Part shown: positions 53,193 through 62,359 of the stretch, piece by piece
How the letters are laid out: the number at the start of each line of letters is the position of its first letter
Numbering within the stretch: position 1 is the stretch's first letter
Source: UBA11574 sp963752565
GTDB taxonomy: Bacteria > Desulfobacterota > Desulfobacteria > Desulfobacterales > UBA11574
Direction: 5' to 3'
Length of the DNA: 64,000 nucleotides
Assembly (NCBI GenBank): GCA_963752565.1
Contig: CAVVZC010000003.1
Span: 496,001 to 560,000 of the forward strand
Program-made: the position numbers and the translations under genes
The notes under the pieces: model-generated
Seen by the model: only the letters and a program-made list of their open reading frames with translations
Databases searched by the model: none
What the model was told of the DNA's origin: nothing

Positions 53193-54311
53193 TTAACGGG
53201 GTGCGCAATATCCGTTGGTAACCCCTTTTGGGGAGAGAACGATTTGCCACAACTGGTTAACTCTTGCACGAAAAGCGCCGGCGCAAGACAAAAGATAATA
53301 TTTCCACATTCTGTAGAAACGCTCACCATATTTATCTTTGAGATCATTCCAGCTGTTGTGAAAATTTTGAAACCAGTACATGAGTGTTTTGTCGTAATCC
53401 GGGCCGAAATTGTGCCAGTCTTCGAGAACGAAAAGGTTTTCAATGGCATCGTTGATTTGCTTTGCTGAAGGCAGCAGGTAATTTGGAAAGATATATTGAC
53501 TGATCCAAGGATCGCCTTTTTTCTGAGAACAATTGCTCCCGATGGTTTGCAAAACAAATATGCCGTTTTTTTTAAGGCAACGGCGAGCAACCCGCATGAA
53601 TGTTTTGTAGTTTTTGTAACCCACATGTTCGATCATACCTAAAGAAACAATACGATCAAAGACACCTTTCAGGCTTCGGTAGTCTTCAATGCGGATTTCA
53701 ACAGGAAGTCCGTGGCAGAATTTTTCAGCAAAGTGCGCCTGTTTTTCGGAAACAGTGATTCCGACAACTTCAGCTTGATAGTTTTCGGCAATAAACTTGG
53801 CTGTTCCCCCCCAGCCGCATCCGATATCGAGAACACGCATTCCCGGTTTTAAGAACAATTTTCGGCAAACCAAATCCAACTTTTTTTCTTGCGCTTCATC
53901 AAGACCAGATGCATTTTTCCAGTAACCGCAACTGTATATCCGGAGTCTGTCAAGCATACATTGATAAAGATCATTCCCGATGTCATAGTGATGCTGGCAG
54001 TCAAGAAAACACGAAGACGGTTTTTGGAGGTTCAACAGCCTGGCTTTTAAAAGAGAAAAACACTCGGTCCAGGGATTGATTTTAGCGTCAAGATTGGCTT
54101 TCAAAACTCTGCAAATAAACTCGTCAATCCTTTCGCAGTCCCACCATCCATCCATGTAAGATTCACCAAGACCCAGCGAACCTTCAGCCAGGATTCGTTG
54201 GTATAGCTTTTCATTATGAACCTGTATATCCCATGGACGGTCGCCATTGATATTAATATCTCCACATGATAAAAGATGTTGTATTTTTTGATAAAATTTC
54301 CCGCCACCCAT
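53193..54311 (-). CDS. cfa: Cyclopropane-fatty-acyl-phospholipid synthase
   Basis: The 372-residue SAM-dependent methyltransferase has the SAM motif VLDIGCGWGGTAKFIAENY, the segment VSLGMIEHVGYKNY, and the family QHHYDIGNDLYQ with YSCGYWK. It converts unsaturated phospholipid acyl chains to cyclopropane forms. The start has AAGGATAAGG upstream. The gene stands alone. Confidence 0.93.
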   Translation of the reverse strand: MGGGKFYQKIQHLLSCGDININGDRPWDIQVHNEKLYQRILAEGSLGLGESYMDGWWDCERIDEFICRVLKANLDAKINPWTECFSLLKARLLNLQKPSSCFLDCQHHYDIGNDLYQCMLDRLRIYSCGYWKNASGLDEAQEKKLDLVCRKLFLKPGMRVLDIGCGWGGTAKFIAENYQAEVVGITVSEKQAHFAEKFCHGLPVEIRIEDYRSLKGVFDRIVSLGMIEHVGYKNYKTFMRVARRCLKKNGIFVLQTIGSNCSQKKGDPWISQYIFPNYLLPSAKQINDAIENLFVLEDWHNFGPDYDKTLMYWFQNFHNSWNDLKDKYGERFYRMWKYYLLSCAGAFRARVNQLWQIVLSPKGVTNGYCAPR

Positions 54312-54621
54312 AACCTTATCCTTGCGGTTTCTAATACGTCAGAAATAAAGCCTGGATACCATATCAAAAAACTTTTTATTACCGATAATATGTAAAATTT
54401 CCAAGAATCTAAATCACATGCGTCAACACCAGGATCAAAAGAAATTGTTTTTTAAGGTTAATTCTTGAATTATCTTTATATAATTTTTAATTAATCAATA
54501 GGCTTTTGTCAACCAACACGCAAAAGCAACACTAAAATATAATTTTACTTTAAAAATTTTTCACAACCCGCTACGCTTTATTGGCGTTATTGAAATAACA
54601 AGTGCGGTTTTGGAGAAAGCA
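54312..54621. other. AT-rich intergenic region upstream of cfa and the aldehyde dehydrogenase
   Basis: The 310 bases are AT-rich and hold promoters for the two divergent genes. I see no clear hexamer pair and no reading frame or RNA that I would defend. Confidence 0.35.
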
Positions 54622-55890
54622 ATGAGAGCGATTGAGGAAAGACTTGAACAGGTCCATCAATTGGTTGAGGCTATATCCGGCCATCGAGATCAATTGATCG
54701 AAACTGCTGTTCGGGATGCCGGCTTTACCCTCAGAGAATGTCGTATCGAAGTGGACATGAACCTGGACAACCTGAGGGGTTTTGAAGAGATGGTTTCGGT
54801 TTTTTCCGAACGACAGCCCATTTGCCGCCCGGACCAAGAGGTTGCCCTGTTGCTGCCATATAACGGCAGCGCCTGGTTGAACACAGCCATTATTTCCATA
54901 TTCCTTGTGGGAAATCGAGTTCAGGTAAAATTCGCGACCCGTGGATCCGAGATTTCCCGTTTTACGGAATTCCTTTATAAACCGATATTCGGCGATGACA
55001 TTTGTTTTGAATACACCGATGGAAAAAGATTCCTCGAAAACGCCATGTCAAACCCAAACATACCGGCCATCTGCCTCTTTGGTTCCGATGATCATGCGCT
55101 TGGTTACCAAAATTCGGTTAAAAAATTCGGCAAGAAGTTTATTTTCGAAGGACCGGGAAAAGATCCCTTCATTGTTCTTCCAGGGGCCGACCTGGAGGCT
55201 GCGGCAAAAGAACTCGCTTTTTCCAAGTACATCTATGCCGGGCAGACCTGCACAGCCCCGGAGCGTGTGTATGTGCATGAACCCCTTCATGATGCCTTTG
55301 TGGAGCGATTTGTTGAGTTGAGCCGTGAAGTTAAAGTCGGGGATCCAGCTGATCCTGATACCCAGATGGGACCGGTGGCCAGCGCGCGAGCTATAGCAAA
55401 TATCAAGTCCCAGTTAAAGGATGCCGTTGATAAAGGCGCTCGGGTTGTCATCGGCGGACGTATTGACGGCCATATGGTGTATCCCACGGTGGTGGTGGGT
55501 GCCAGACAGGACATGCTGGGCATGCGAGAGGAAACCTTTGGACCGGTGAGCTATATCTGTTCGTTTCAGAATAAGGATGAAGCGCTTCGCATGGCCCGGG
55601 ACAATCCTTACGGGCTTAGAGCTTGTGTTTATGGGGATGACACGGCCGTCAATCTTGGTGATGAACTTGTCGGCGAAACGTATTGTCATCCTGTGGATAA
55701 AATGGTTTTTGGATTATTTGGTACTGTGGGGGTGAATCAGGGGCGATCGGAGTCCTGGAAAGGCGCTTTTGTATCGAAACCGGTGGGTGGTTATGGTTAT
55801 TCCGGATGGATCTGGGAAACCATCAATGAAAAATTTATTCTAAAACAAGGGCCAAAACTTTTGAGCATAGAGACGTCGCGGAAACGATGA
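54622..55890 (+). CDS. Aldehyde dehydrogenase-family protein
   Basis: The 422-residue protein has the ALDH core: catalytic Cys in YIYAGQTCTAPERV and the segment EGPGKDPFIV carrying a glutamate, with ETFGPVSY near the end. It is shorter than the usual about 480-500 residues because the N-terminal region is reduced. The substrate is unknown. I start at the ATG at 54622, with GGAG six bases upstream. It is not in an evident operon. Confidence 0.9.
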   Translation: MRAIEERLEQVHQLVEAISGHRDQLIETAVRDAGFTLRECRIEVDMNLDNLRGFEEMVSVFSERQPICRPDQEVALLLPYNGSAWLNTAIISIFLVGNRVQVKFATRGSEISRFTEFLYKPIFGDDICFEYTDGKRFLENAMSNPNIPAICLFGSDDHALGYQNSVKKFGKKFIFEGPGKDPFIVLPGADLEAAAKELAFSKYIYAGQTCTAPERVYVHEPLHDAFVERFVELSREVKVGDPADPDTQMGPVASARAIANIKSQLKDAVDKGARVVIGGRIDGHMVYPTVVVGARQDMLGMREETFGPVSYICSFQNKDEALRMARDNPYGLRACVYGDDTAVNLGDELVGETYCHPVDKMVFGLFGTVGVNQGRSESWKGAFVSKPVGGYGYSGWIWETINEKFILKQGPKLLSIETSRKR

Positions 55891-56001
55891 ATCGTTTATG
55901 AGAAATGTGGATGAATGAATGTTGATACAGACTTCATGATCTGGAGTCCAACACATATTATAAGAGCGGTGTAGATTTTCAGTGAAAGGAATTAGAGTGA
56001 A

Positions 56002-56652
56002 ATGGAACCCCTTGATCAGATTGCGAATACGATATCTTTGACCATGGGTGTTGCCTGGGCCAGCGGTATAAATCTATACGCTGCCATCTTGGTTCTTGGG
56101 TTGCTTGGGGCAACCGGTAACATCACTTTGCCTGCGGCCCTTCAGATTCTTACAGATCCTATGGTTATTTCTGCCGCAGGGGTGATGTATTTCGTTGAGT
56201 TTTTTACCGATAAGATGCCGGGCGTTGACACCGGGTGGGATACACTTCATACATTTATACGCATCCCAGCAGGTGCTCTCTTGGCGGCCGGTGCTGTGGG
56301 GGATGTAAATCCGGCTGTTGCCCTGACAGCCGCTATTCTCGGAGGTGGGTTGGCCGCCGGTGCCCATGCCGTTAAGTCGGGCTCAAGGGTTATCATCAAT
56401 ACATCACCTGAGCCGTTCACCAACTGGACCGCTTCCATTGCAGAAGATATCGCTGTGATTGGCGGTCTCTGGACCGCCTTTCATTATCCGTGGCTTTTCT
56501 TGGTTTTAATGATCGTCATTATGGGGTTGATGATTTGGCTGCTGCCGAAGATTTGGGGGGGTATCAAAAAGATTTTTGGCTATATCGGGCGCTTATTCAA
56601 ACATGGGAAAAAGGATGAATCTTTGCCGAACAGCAAACCCGTTGATTCTTAA
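56002..56652 (+). CDS. DUF4126 integral membrane protein
   Basis: The 216-residue protein has several hydrophobic segments, the loop FFTDKMPGVDTGWDTLHTFIRIPAGALLA and a basic C-terminal tail (KHGKKDES). This fits DUF4126 membrane proteins. Function unknown. Confidence 0.85.
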   Translation: MEPLDQIANTISLTMGVAWASGINLYAAILVLGLLGATGNITLPAALQILTDPMVISAAGVMYFVEFFTDKMPGVDTGWDTLHTFIRIPAGALLAAGAVGDVNPAVALTAAILGGGLAAGAHAVKSGSRVIINTSPEPFTNWTASIAEDIAVIGGLWTAFHYPWLFLVLMIVIMGLMIWLLPKIWGGIKKIFGYIGRLFKHGKKDESLPNSKPVDS

Positions 56653-56700
56653 ACCGTATGGCGAAGAATTTTTAAAAGGCCAAAGAACATCAAAAATTTA

Positions 56701-56873
56701 ACCTAAATTTAGCGATTGTCGAGTTTACCGGTCGTAAGATCCCGCCTTTCGGGGAGATGCAAGGCATGAGACATGTCGTCGTAGTTTGCTACTGCAAATC
56801 TTTCATAACGCAGCAGATTCGGTAAACCCGTCAATCCCGAAGGGTTTTAAATTGAAACGCTCAGTTTAGGTTT
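56701..56873 (+). repeat. Short dispersed repeat, copy C (longest copy, abuts the pilZ-type gene stop)
   Basis: Left end ACCTAAATTTAGCGATT (56701-56717) matches copy B at 16 of 17 bases. Right end TTGAAACGCTCAGTTTAGGTTT (56852-56873) matches copy A at 21 of 22. The ends are imperfect inverted repeats, and a nested pair GTTTACCG/CGGTAAAC lies inside. The stop codon of the PilZ gene (56872-56874) lies in its right end. Confidence 0.8.
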
Positions 56874-57243
56874 AAGTTGGAGGAAAAGGATCAAGAATCT
56901 CTCTTTCTGTGATTAGAAGACCGATGAGAAAATGACCCTTGAACGGATCCTCATCTTTTTGGGTAATATGTGCGATTTGTGTTTTTAAGGATTCAGAATA
57001 GCCTGCGGATTCTGGAGGAATATATTTCATATCCACAGTATCTCCAACTTTTAAATGCTTCAATACTGCAGAATCTTTGTTTACCAGAATGCCCAATCCT
57101 TTTGATGACATGTCCCGTAATTTAAACTGGTAGACATTTCCGGTCTCTTGCAGTCGAAATTCAACGCTATAATAGTGATCCAATATGGTTCTGGATTCAG
57201 GCCGTCTGTCTTCTATTTTGTTGTTGTATGACTTCGTTTTCAT
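56872..57243 (-). CDS. PilZ-domain protein (cyclic di-GMP receptor type)
   Basis: The 123-residue protein has the PilZ layout: a basic start (EDRRPESRTILDHYYSVEF; R-x3-R spacing) and the D-x-S-x-x-G motif (DMSSKGLGI) in the middle. PilZ domains bind c-di-GMP, so it may link to motility or pili. The stop codon lies in a repeat end. It is a single gene on the minus strand. Confidence 0.85.
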   Translation of the reverse strand: MKTKSYNNKIEDRRPESRTILDHYYSVEFRLQETGNVYQFKLRDMSSKGLGILVNKDSAVLKHLKVGDTVDMKYIPPESAGYSESLKTQIAHITQKDEDPFKGHFLIGLLITEREILDPFPPT

Positions 57244-57522
57244 GATTTGTCTGAGTAGGGCAGGGTATATATAATTTAATAAAAATTTGTTGCAATGTCC
57301 ATCTTTTTTTTAAAAAAAATCATAAGTTATAAAAATAAACGATAAGATTTCGAACCTCCTCCTTCAAGAGGTTCATATCATCGTATCACGATGTTACTTG
57401 TAAAAGCAAATATCATTATAAGACCATGGATTGAAAGAGGGACCTTGGTGTGTTAATGTCAATGGCGTTAGTGATTCATCATTGATTCTCACCAGACAAA
57501 ATTTCGTCGGGAAGTGAACGAA

Positions 57523-58213
57523 ATGGAGCAAGAAAGCTTCTTATTTGCGGGAAAAAACGAATTTATGTGATTTTATCCGCGCTGCTTGCGCTTTTTCTCG
57601 GCGCTCTTGATACGTTAATAATGGGAGCGCGGATATTTCTCCACCGGAACGGCGGGGCAAAATGATGTCCCTAATCAGTTTTGTCTGGGGTTTATCAAGT
57701 GTTCTGGAGCCCACCTTGGACGGATTTATAGTCAATTATTTTTCATGGCGTTGGATTTTTTAATAAAAAATTGTGTTCAGGAGTGGTTTTTTATGCCATC
57801 GAACGCCGATCAAAGGAACCGATTCTGCCCATTGAATTTTTCCATGTTCGAGGTTTCAGTATCGCCAACAGTTCAGCATTTTTTGCAAGCAATGCCATTT
57901 TTTCACTTTCAGCATAACCCTTGGCGGGACCATTGATATCGGTATTTCAGGGAGCTTTGTAACCGCTCGGCTTCAGACAGCCATGGACGTATTGAAGATG
58001 TCTGGAATTGATGGCAGAATTCATCAATCGCTTTCCCCCCATTTACAACAGAGCGTCGAAAGCGTATTTCTACCGGAGATACAATCCCTTCTCACGAAAA
58101 ATGTTCAAAAGGCCCTTCGGGAAGCGGTTGCTGAGGGTGTTGCTTTGGTTTTTTGGGTATCATTGATCACGGCATGCATGTGCCTGTTCTTCAGTTACAG
58201 ATTACCGGAATGA
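57523..58213 (+). pseudogene. Decayed DHA2-type MFS drug transporter
   Basis: Traces of an EmrB/QacA-like transporter run in several frames: KKRIYVILSALLALFLGALDTLIMG near 57550-57620, then SFVWGLSSVLEPTLDGFIV and FSWRWIF near 57670-57740, RRSKEPILPIEFFHVRGFSI near 57800-57870, and a last open stretch to 58213 ending FSYRLPE. Multiple frameshifts, a deletion after the first helix, and stops show it is dead. It resembles helices and loops of the 14-TM family. Confidence 0.8.
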
Positions 58214-58235
58214 TAGGAGAGCGAAAATTTGAAAG

Positions 58236-59027
58236 ATGAAAAAAACAACCCACCCAACAACTGGCGTTAGAAGCAGACGTTTTACGAAAAACACATTTCG
58301 TTTTGATTGCCATCCCGGCGTAACATGTTATACTCGTTGTTGCAAAGATGCGGACATGTATCTTTATCCGTATGATGTCATCCGTATGAAAAACCGGCTC
58401 GGCATTTCATCAGATCAGTTCTTGGAACAATTTACGTTTCAAGCAATTAGAGACAATCCACATTTTCCAAGTCTTATGCTGAAAATGGCGGACAATGACG
58501 AGAAATGGTGCCCGTTTTTGTCAATAAAAGGGTGTATGATATACAAAGACCGCCCATTTTCCTGCAGAGCGTATCCACTGGAACGTGGTGTGTCAAGAAC
58601 CGGTGATGAGAGTGAACGAACCGTTTTGTATTTCATTGCCGAAGATTCCTACTGCAAGGGCCACAAAGAATCTCGTGAATGGACGATAAAAGAGTGGATT
58701 GAGGATCAGCAGTTTCAGCTATACAATGATATGAATGATTTGTGGGTCGATATCGATACCCTGTTTCGATCAAATCCATGGGGCCCGCAAGGGATCGACA
58801 ATCCTGCTTTAAAAATGGCATTTATGGCTTGCTTTAATGTGGATGAATTTAAGAAGTTTATTTTTGAAAGCACTTTTTTATCAAGATTTAATGTGCACCA
58901 GGATAGGGTCAGCCAACTGCGGGAATCTGATATTGAGTTGATGAAATTCGGTTTTGACTGGATAAAGTTTTTTCTGACCGGCACAGGTCCACTTATGATG
59001 ACCCCATCAAAAGATGATCCGATTTAA
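58236..59027 (+). CDS. YkgJ-family cysteine-cluster protein
   Basis: The 263-residue protein has CHPGVTCYTRCCKD near residue 25 and CPFLSIKGCMIYKDRPFSCRAYP near residue 90, the same CX2-8C...RP-x-x-C arrangement as the other YkgJ protein here. It is followed three bases later by endonuclease V. Confidence 0.85.
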   Translation: MKKTTHPTTGVRSRRFTKNTFRFDCHPGVTCYTRCCKDADMYLYPYDVIRMKNRLGISSDQFLEQFTFQAIRDNPHFPSLMLKMADNDEKWCPFLSIKGCMIYKDRPFSCRAYPLERGVSRTGDESERTVLYFIAEDSYCKGHKESREWTIKEWIEDQQFQLYNDMNDLWVDIDTLFRSNPWGPQGIDNPALKMAFMACFNVDEFKKFIFESTFLSRFNVHQDRVSQLRESDIELMKFGFDWIKFFLTGTGPLMMTPSKDDPI

Positions 59028-59030
59028 AAT

Positions 59031-59690
59031 ATGTCTTTTTTCTCACATCCCTGGGACATGTCACCGCAAGATGCACGACGATTGCAGATGGAATTGGCAG
59101 CCCATATTATCCGAGAAAACAGGTTGGAAACGGTTAACACGGTTGCCGGTATCGATGTCGGGGTGAGGGGTGATATGGCGTGCGCAGCCATCGTGGTGCT
59201 TAATTTTCCCAAGCTCGACGTTGCTGCTCAAGTCACGGCCACGAGACGGATTACACGTCCATATATTCCAGGCCTATTAAGCTTTCGTGAAGGTCCGGTG
59301 ATTCTCGATGCCCTTGACCGGCTTGATCTTAAGCCGGATCTACTTATTTTCGACGGCCAGGGTATCGCCCATCCTTGCCGTCTGGGGATTGCCAGTCATA
59401 TCGGGCTGCTTTCCGATTTTTCTTCCATCGGCTGTGCCAAATCCCGGCTGTGTGGGCAATATCAGGAACCGGGTGTTGAGCGCGGCAGCCATGTTCCACT
59501 CATGGACCATGGCCAAACCATCGGCGCCATTGTGCGGACGCGAACCGGCGTTAAGCCGGTGTTTGTATCTATAGGGCATCGCGTCGACTTAAAAACCAGT
59601 ATCGATTATGTTTTGGGATGTTGTAAGGGATATCGCCTGCCAGAAACAACGCGAAAAGCAGATCGCTTGGCATCAGATGTGTTGCTTTGA
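59031..59690 (+). CDS. nfi: Endonuclease V
   Basis: The 219-residue enzyme has the catalytic Asp (VAGIDVGVRG, Asp42), RPYIPGLLSFRE and DGQGIAHP motifs. EndoV cleaves DNA near deoxyinosine and so repairs deaminated adenine. It lies right after the YkgJ gene. Confidence 0.94.
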   Translation: MSFFSHPWDMSPQDARRLQMELAAHIIRENRLETVNTVAGIDVGVRGDMACAAIVVLNFPKLDVAAQVTATRRITRPYIPGLLSFREGPVILDALDRLDLKPDLLIFDGQGIAHPCRLGIASHIGLLSDFSSIGCAKSRLCGQYQEPGVERGSHVPLMDHGQTIGAIVRTRTGVKPVFVSIGHRVDLKTSIDYVLGCCKGYRLPETTRKADRLASDVLL

Positions 59691-59710
59691 GCTTTTCGTT
59701 TGCCTTTTCT

Positions 59711-60238
59711 TTAATTAGATGTCGCCCATTTCCGGATTCGGGATTCTGTTTGGTTGCCCCAAGTATTTGACACCCGGAGATGAATGAAATGGGAAAAGAG
59801 ATTGTTAATAAGCCCGACAACCTTTTCTATCAGATATACCTTTTCGAGAACAACGCCTTCGAGGTCATCCGGAGTTTTCATCGGCCCGGTCTCCGGTAGT
59901 TTCAGATTGGAGATGTTGAGACTTTCCCCTTTAAGACTGAATTCCCAGGTTTGAGCACCGGTTTTATAGGACAGGTGTATTTCGGTAACAACAGCCCCCT
60001 TTGTAATCGCCAGCAGGCCTTCTTCTAGGCTGGCATTATCGCCTTTAATGGTGACGGTTTCTTTGGCGCTGTAGCGTGTATTTTCAAGGACCAGCCGATT
60101 TCCGACAGTTAACATTACAAGTTCCGTATTGTATTTGCGCAACCGGCCCTGATCGGTTTCAATCATGAACCACAGCCAGGTGAGAAATTCGTTTCCTAAA
60201 AATTTGTAACGGTTATATGCGACGGCGATATCCAGCAT
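59711..60238 (-). CDS. RdgC C-terminal part, as a separate frame after an in-frame stop
   Basis: The 175-residue protein contains EFLTWLWF and the run LEEGLLAITKGAVVTEIHLSY, which match the C-terminal half of RdgC. It lies in the same frame as the upstream gene, with only one stop codon and one further codon between. GAGGAA before its ATG suggests separate translation. Confidence 0.75.
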   Translation of the reverse strand: MLDIAVAYNRYKFLGNEFLTWLWFMIETDQGRLRKYNTELVMLTVGNRLVLENTRYSAKETVTIKGDNASLEEGLLAITKGAVVTEIHLSYKTGAQTWEFSLKGESLNISNLKLPETGPMKTPDDLEGVVLEKVYLIEKVVGLINNLFSHFIHLRVSNTWGNQTESRIRKWATSN

Positions 60239-60241
60239 CGG

Positions 60242-60856
60242 CTATTCCTCAGATCGGCTTTTTTCCAGTTTTCGTAAAACATCGCGTTCTTGGTCCGACA
60301 GTCCGGCCACAAGGTCGGCTGTGGTATAAGGAAACAGGCGGATCAACTGAAGGTTGAAAGATTTGACAAAAAGGGTCTCTAAGGCTTCATTGGCTGCTTT
60401 TAAATTGGAAAAGAACCACAAAGAGGCGGAATCGTAATCCCACACCAAATCATAAACATTCGGTGTTGCGGGAATCCGATGGACAAGGGTGTTGACGACA
60501 TGGTCTTTGATGGATTTTTTTTCATTGCCGGATAAATAGTGCCGGCCGGTATCTGCCAGGCGTTTGGCAACGTAAAGGGCATAATGTTTCTGAATAAGCT
60601 TCGGCGGAATGGATTTCTTGTCAATCCGCAGGGCAAAAACCATATCGGTACCAAAAACAAATGAATAGCCCTCAAAATCAGGTGCATACGGGGTCTCGAA
60701 GGACGTCCAGCCGACGGTGCCCTCAGACCCATCATCCTCGATTTTTGGAATCGCATGTTGTTTGAGGCCCTGGTAGACGGTTTCATGAACAGAACCGTCC
60801 AGTTGACCCGCAACTTTATAGCGTGTGATAGACATGCGTGATGAAAGAAGACCCAT
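60242..60856 (-). CDS. rdgC: RdgC-like recombination-associated protein, N-terminal part
   Basis: The 204-residue protein matches the N-terminal two-thirds of RdgC: SITRYKVAG, VGWTSFE, the lysine-rich region near KKSIKDHVVNTLVHR and NLKAANEALETLFVKSF. RdgC forms a ring around DNA and modulates RecA. It stops at TAG (60242-60244), with the C-terminal half continuing in the same frame after one codon. Confidence 0.8.
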   Translation of the reverse strand: MGLLSSRMSITRYKVAGQLDGSVHETVYQGLKQHAIPKIEDDGSEGTVGWTSFETPYAPDFEGYSFVFGTDMVFALRIDKKSIPPKLIQKHYALYVAKRLADTGRHYLSGNEKKSIKDHVVNTLVHRIPATPNVYDLVWDYDSASLWFFSNLKAANEALETLFVKSFNLQLIRLFPYTTADLVAGLSDQERDVLRKLEKSRSEE

Positions 60857-61210
60857 AATATTCTCTTTTTATAATAAATATTCAGCGTGAAGGAATCGCG
60901 AAACAAGCTGCGTGGAAAATTCTATAGCGCGTTTGCTGGCCGGTTACAAGTCAGAATGTTTCTACAAGCCATCTCAAAAACACACCCAACGTCCAATTAC
61001 CGTGTTGCGAGTCTCTTCAAAATGCTCATCCCGCCTTTAGCAGGGCTGCGCTATAATAGGCTCACGTTTTATCCGCCCATATTTGTGGGCTTTTCCTTTA
61101 ACGAAATCTATATTTTTGAAATGGCTTGTAATATTTAAGGGGTTATTTTAAAAAAGCGTGGCGGCTGCATGAGAAACAAAAAGGTAACGCCCAAAATACA
61201 CCCTTTCGGA
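60857..61210. other. Intergenic region between rdgC and the EEP gene, mostly the MITE-like element
   Basis: Apart from the inverted-ended element at 60963-61130 I see nothing. A plus-strand frame of 83 codons across it has no start signal or homology and looks accidental. Confidence 0.5.
60963..61130. repeat. Element with 18-base inverted ends (MITE-like)
   Basis: Left end TACAAGCCATCTCAAAAA (60963-60980) matches the reverse complement of the right end TTTTTGAAATGGCTTGTA (61113-61130) at 17 of 18 bases. Inside are short hairpins and no credible gene. A single copy in this window; a full-genome count would decide. Confidence 0.65.
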
Positions 61211-61978
61211 TTAAGCTCCCCAAGCAAATTGAGCACATAGGGGGAAATGATCCGACAGGTAAATAGTATTAAAGGTGTCCTGGATAACCCTGCTGTTTAT
61301 TAACGTGATCTTTCCCCTAAAAAGAATCCAGTCAATAGGATCTCCGTCTGTATTTCCAGTAAATTCGTGATGGGTTCCCATAAAAGGTTTTTTAAAAGCG
61401 TCTTTAAAATAGCCGGCATTTACCGATGATGTATCATCATTTCCCGTGAAAATATTATAACATGGACTAAAGGGCGTGGTATTAAAATCTCCCATGAGAA
61501 TCACGGGGACATTATCGGGAAGACGCGACAGCCGATCAAGGATCAGCTTGGCGCTTTGGATCTGAACCGAAACGTCAAAATCCAGATGCGTATTAATACA
61601 TATCACTTGTCGGCGGTCTGTTTTGAACATACCGATGGCGCACTGTCTGGGCCAGATGCTTTTTTGATAACGGCTCGGTACCGAGGGGGTTGGGCTCAAA
61701 AAAAAATGTTCATGGTGGATACAGTGCCAGTTTTTTTGATAAAAGATAACGTTGTTTTGCCAGAAAGAGGGTGAAGGGCTTCGCTTCCCGATGTAGTTGT
61801 ATTCCGTTAATATATTATGGAGAAAGTCGATCTGGAAGTCATTTGCTTCCTGAAAACCGATAAAATCCGTACGATATTTTTCAAGAAAAGGCTGAAAGCC
61901 TATCTTCCGATATCGCCAGTTGTTGGCACCGTCATCAGCCAGTCCAAAACGTAAATTTAGAGTCAAAACAGAAAACAT
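61211..61978 (-). CDS. Endonuclease/exonuclease/phosphatase-family protein
   Basis: The 255-residue protein has the EEP fold: a start TLNLRFGLADDGANNWRYR, FIGFQE near residue 40, NTHLDFDV near 125, LMGDFNTTP near 165, and SDHFPLCAQF at the end. These are the conserved acidic and histidine residues of this metal-dependent family. The specific substrate is unknown. It is immediately downstream of a truncated CYTH-like gene. Confidence 0.85.
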   Translation of the reverse strand: MFSVLTLNLRFGLADDGANNWRYRKIGFQPFLEKYRTDFIGFQEANDFQIDFLHNILTEYNYIGKRSPSPSFWQNNVIFYQKNWHCIHHEHFFLSPTPSVPSRYQKSIWPRQCAIGMFKTDRRQVICINTHLDFDVSVQIQSAKLILDRLSRLPDNVPVILMGDFNTTPFSPCYNIFTGNDDTSSVNAGYFKDAFKKPFMGTHHEFTGNTDGDPIDWILFRGKITLINSRVIQDTFNTIYLSDHFPLCAQFAWGA

Positions 61979-61993
61979 GGTATTTTTTATGAT

Positions 61994-62179
61994 TTAATGG
62001 GCATCCGCACGCAGCCTCAAAAGGGATTTTTTTTGAATCAGCGATTGTTCAGCGTTTTCAAATCGTAAGTTGGTTTTAAAGGTTCGATCTTTAAAAAGAG
62101 CACCAAGGCCAATCATGAGGGTTCTTATGGGGTCCATATTCGGCAAGTAAAATTTCACTTCGGTTTCTAAATATTCCAT
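61994..62179 (-). pseudogene. Truncated CYTH-domain (class IV adenylate cyclase/thiamine triphosphatase family) fragment
   Basis: Met at 62179 begins MEYLETEVKFYLP, the E-x-E-x-K-type start of CYTH proteins, followed by LRFENAEQ and KKSLLRLRADAH. The frame then stops, with only about 61 residues instead of the usual 180 or more. The rest of the domain is absent; the EEP gene starts 13 bases later. It is probably a remnant. Confidence 0.7.
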
Positions 62180-62301
62180 TCGGCTGCACCTTATTTCCCC
62201 CAAAAAAAATCACACAGAAAATTCTTGTGAAACCAACGTGCTTCGAATATAGTAGAAATCATTTTTAGTGTCAAATCCTGGATCGACTTGCGATTTTTCC
62301 C

Positions 62302-62329
62302 TTGACACAGTTATATTTTCTATTATATC
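62302..62329 (+). promoter_or_regulatory. Predicted rplM-rpsI promoter
   Basis: TTGACA (62302-62307) and TATATC (62324-62329) are 16 bases apart. The start would be about 25 bases ahead of the rplM GTG at 62360, which has AAAGGAG upstream. Confidence 0.55.
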
Positions 62330-62359
62330 TATCGGGTTTTATTCAAAGGAGAAAAACAG

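Noticed and set aside
57352..57394. Small inverted repeats GAACCTC/GAGGTTC and CATCGT/ACGATG upstream of the dead transporter
   Set aside because: The arms are only six or seven bases, and no gene or known element is attached to them.
60887..61138. A plus-strand frame of 83 codons spanning the inverted-ended element
   Set aside because: It starts without a ribosome site, reads through the repeat ends, and has no recognisable domain.
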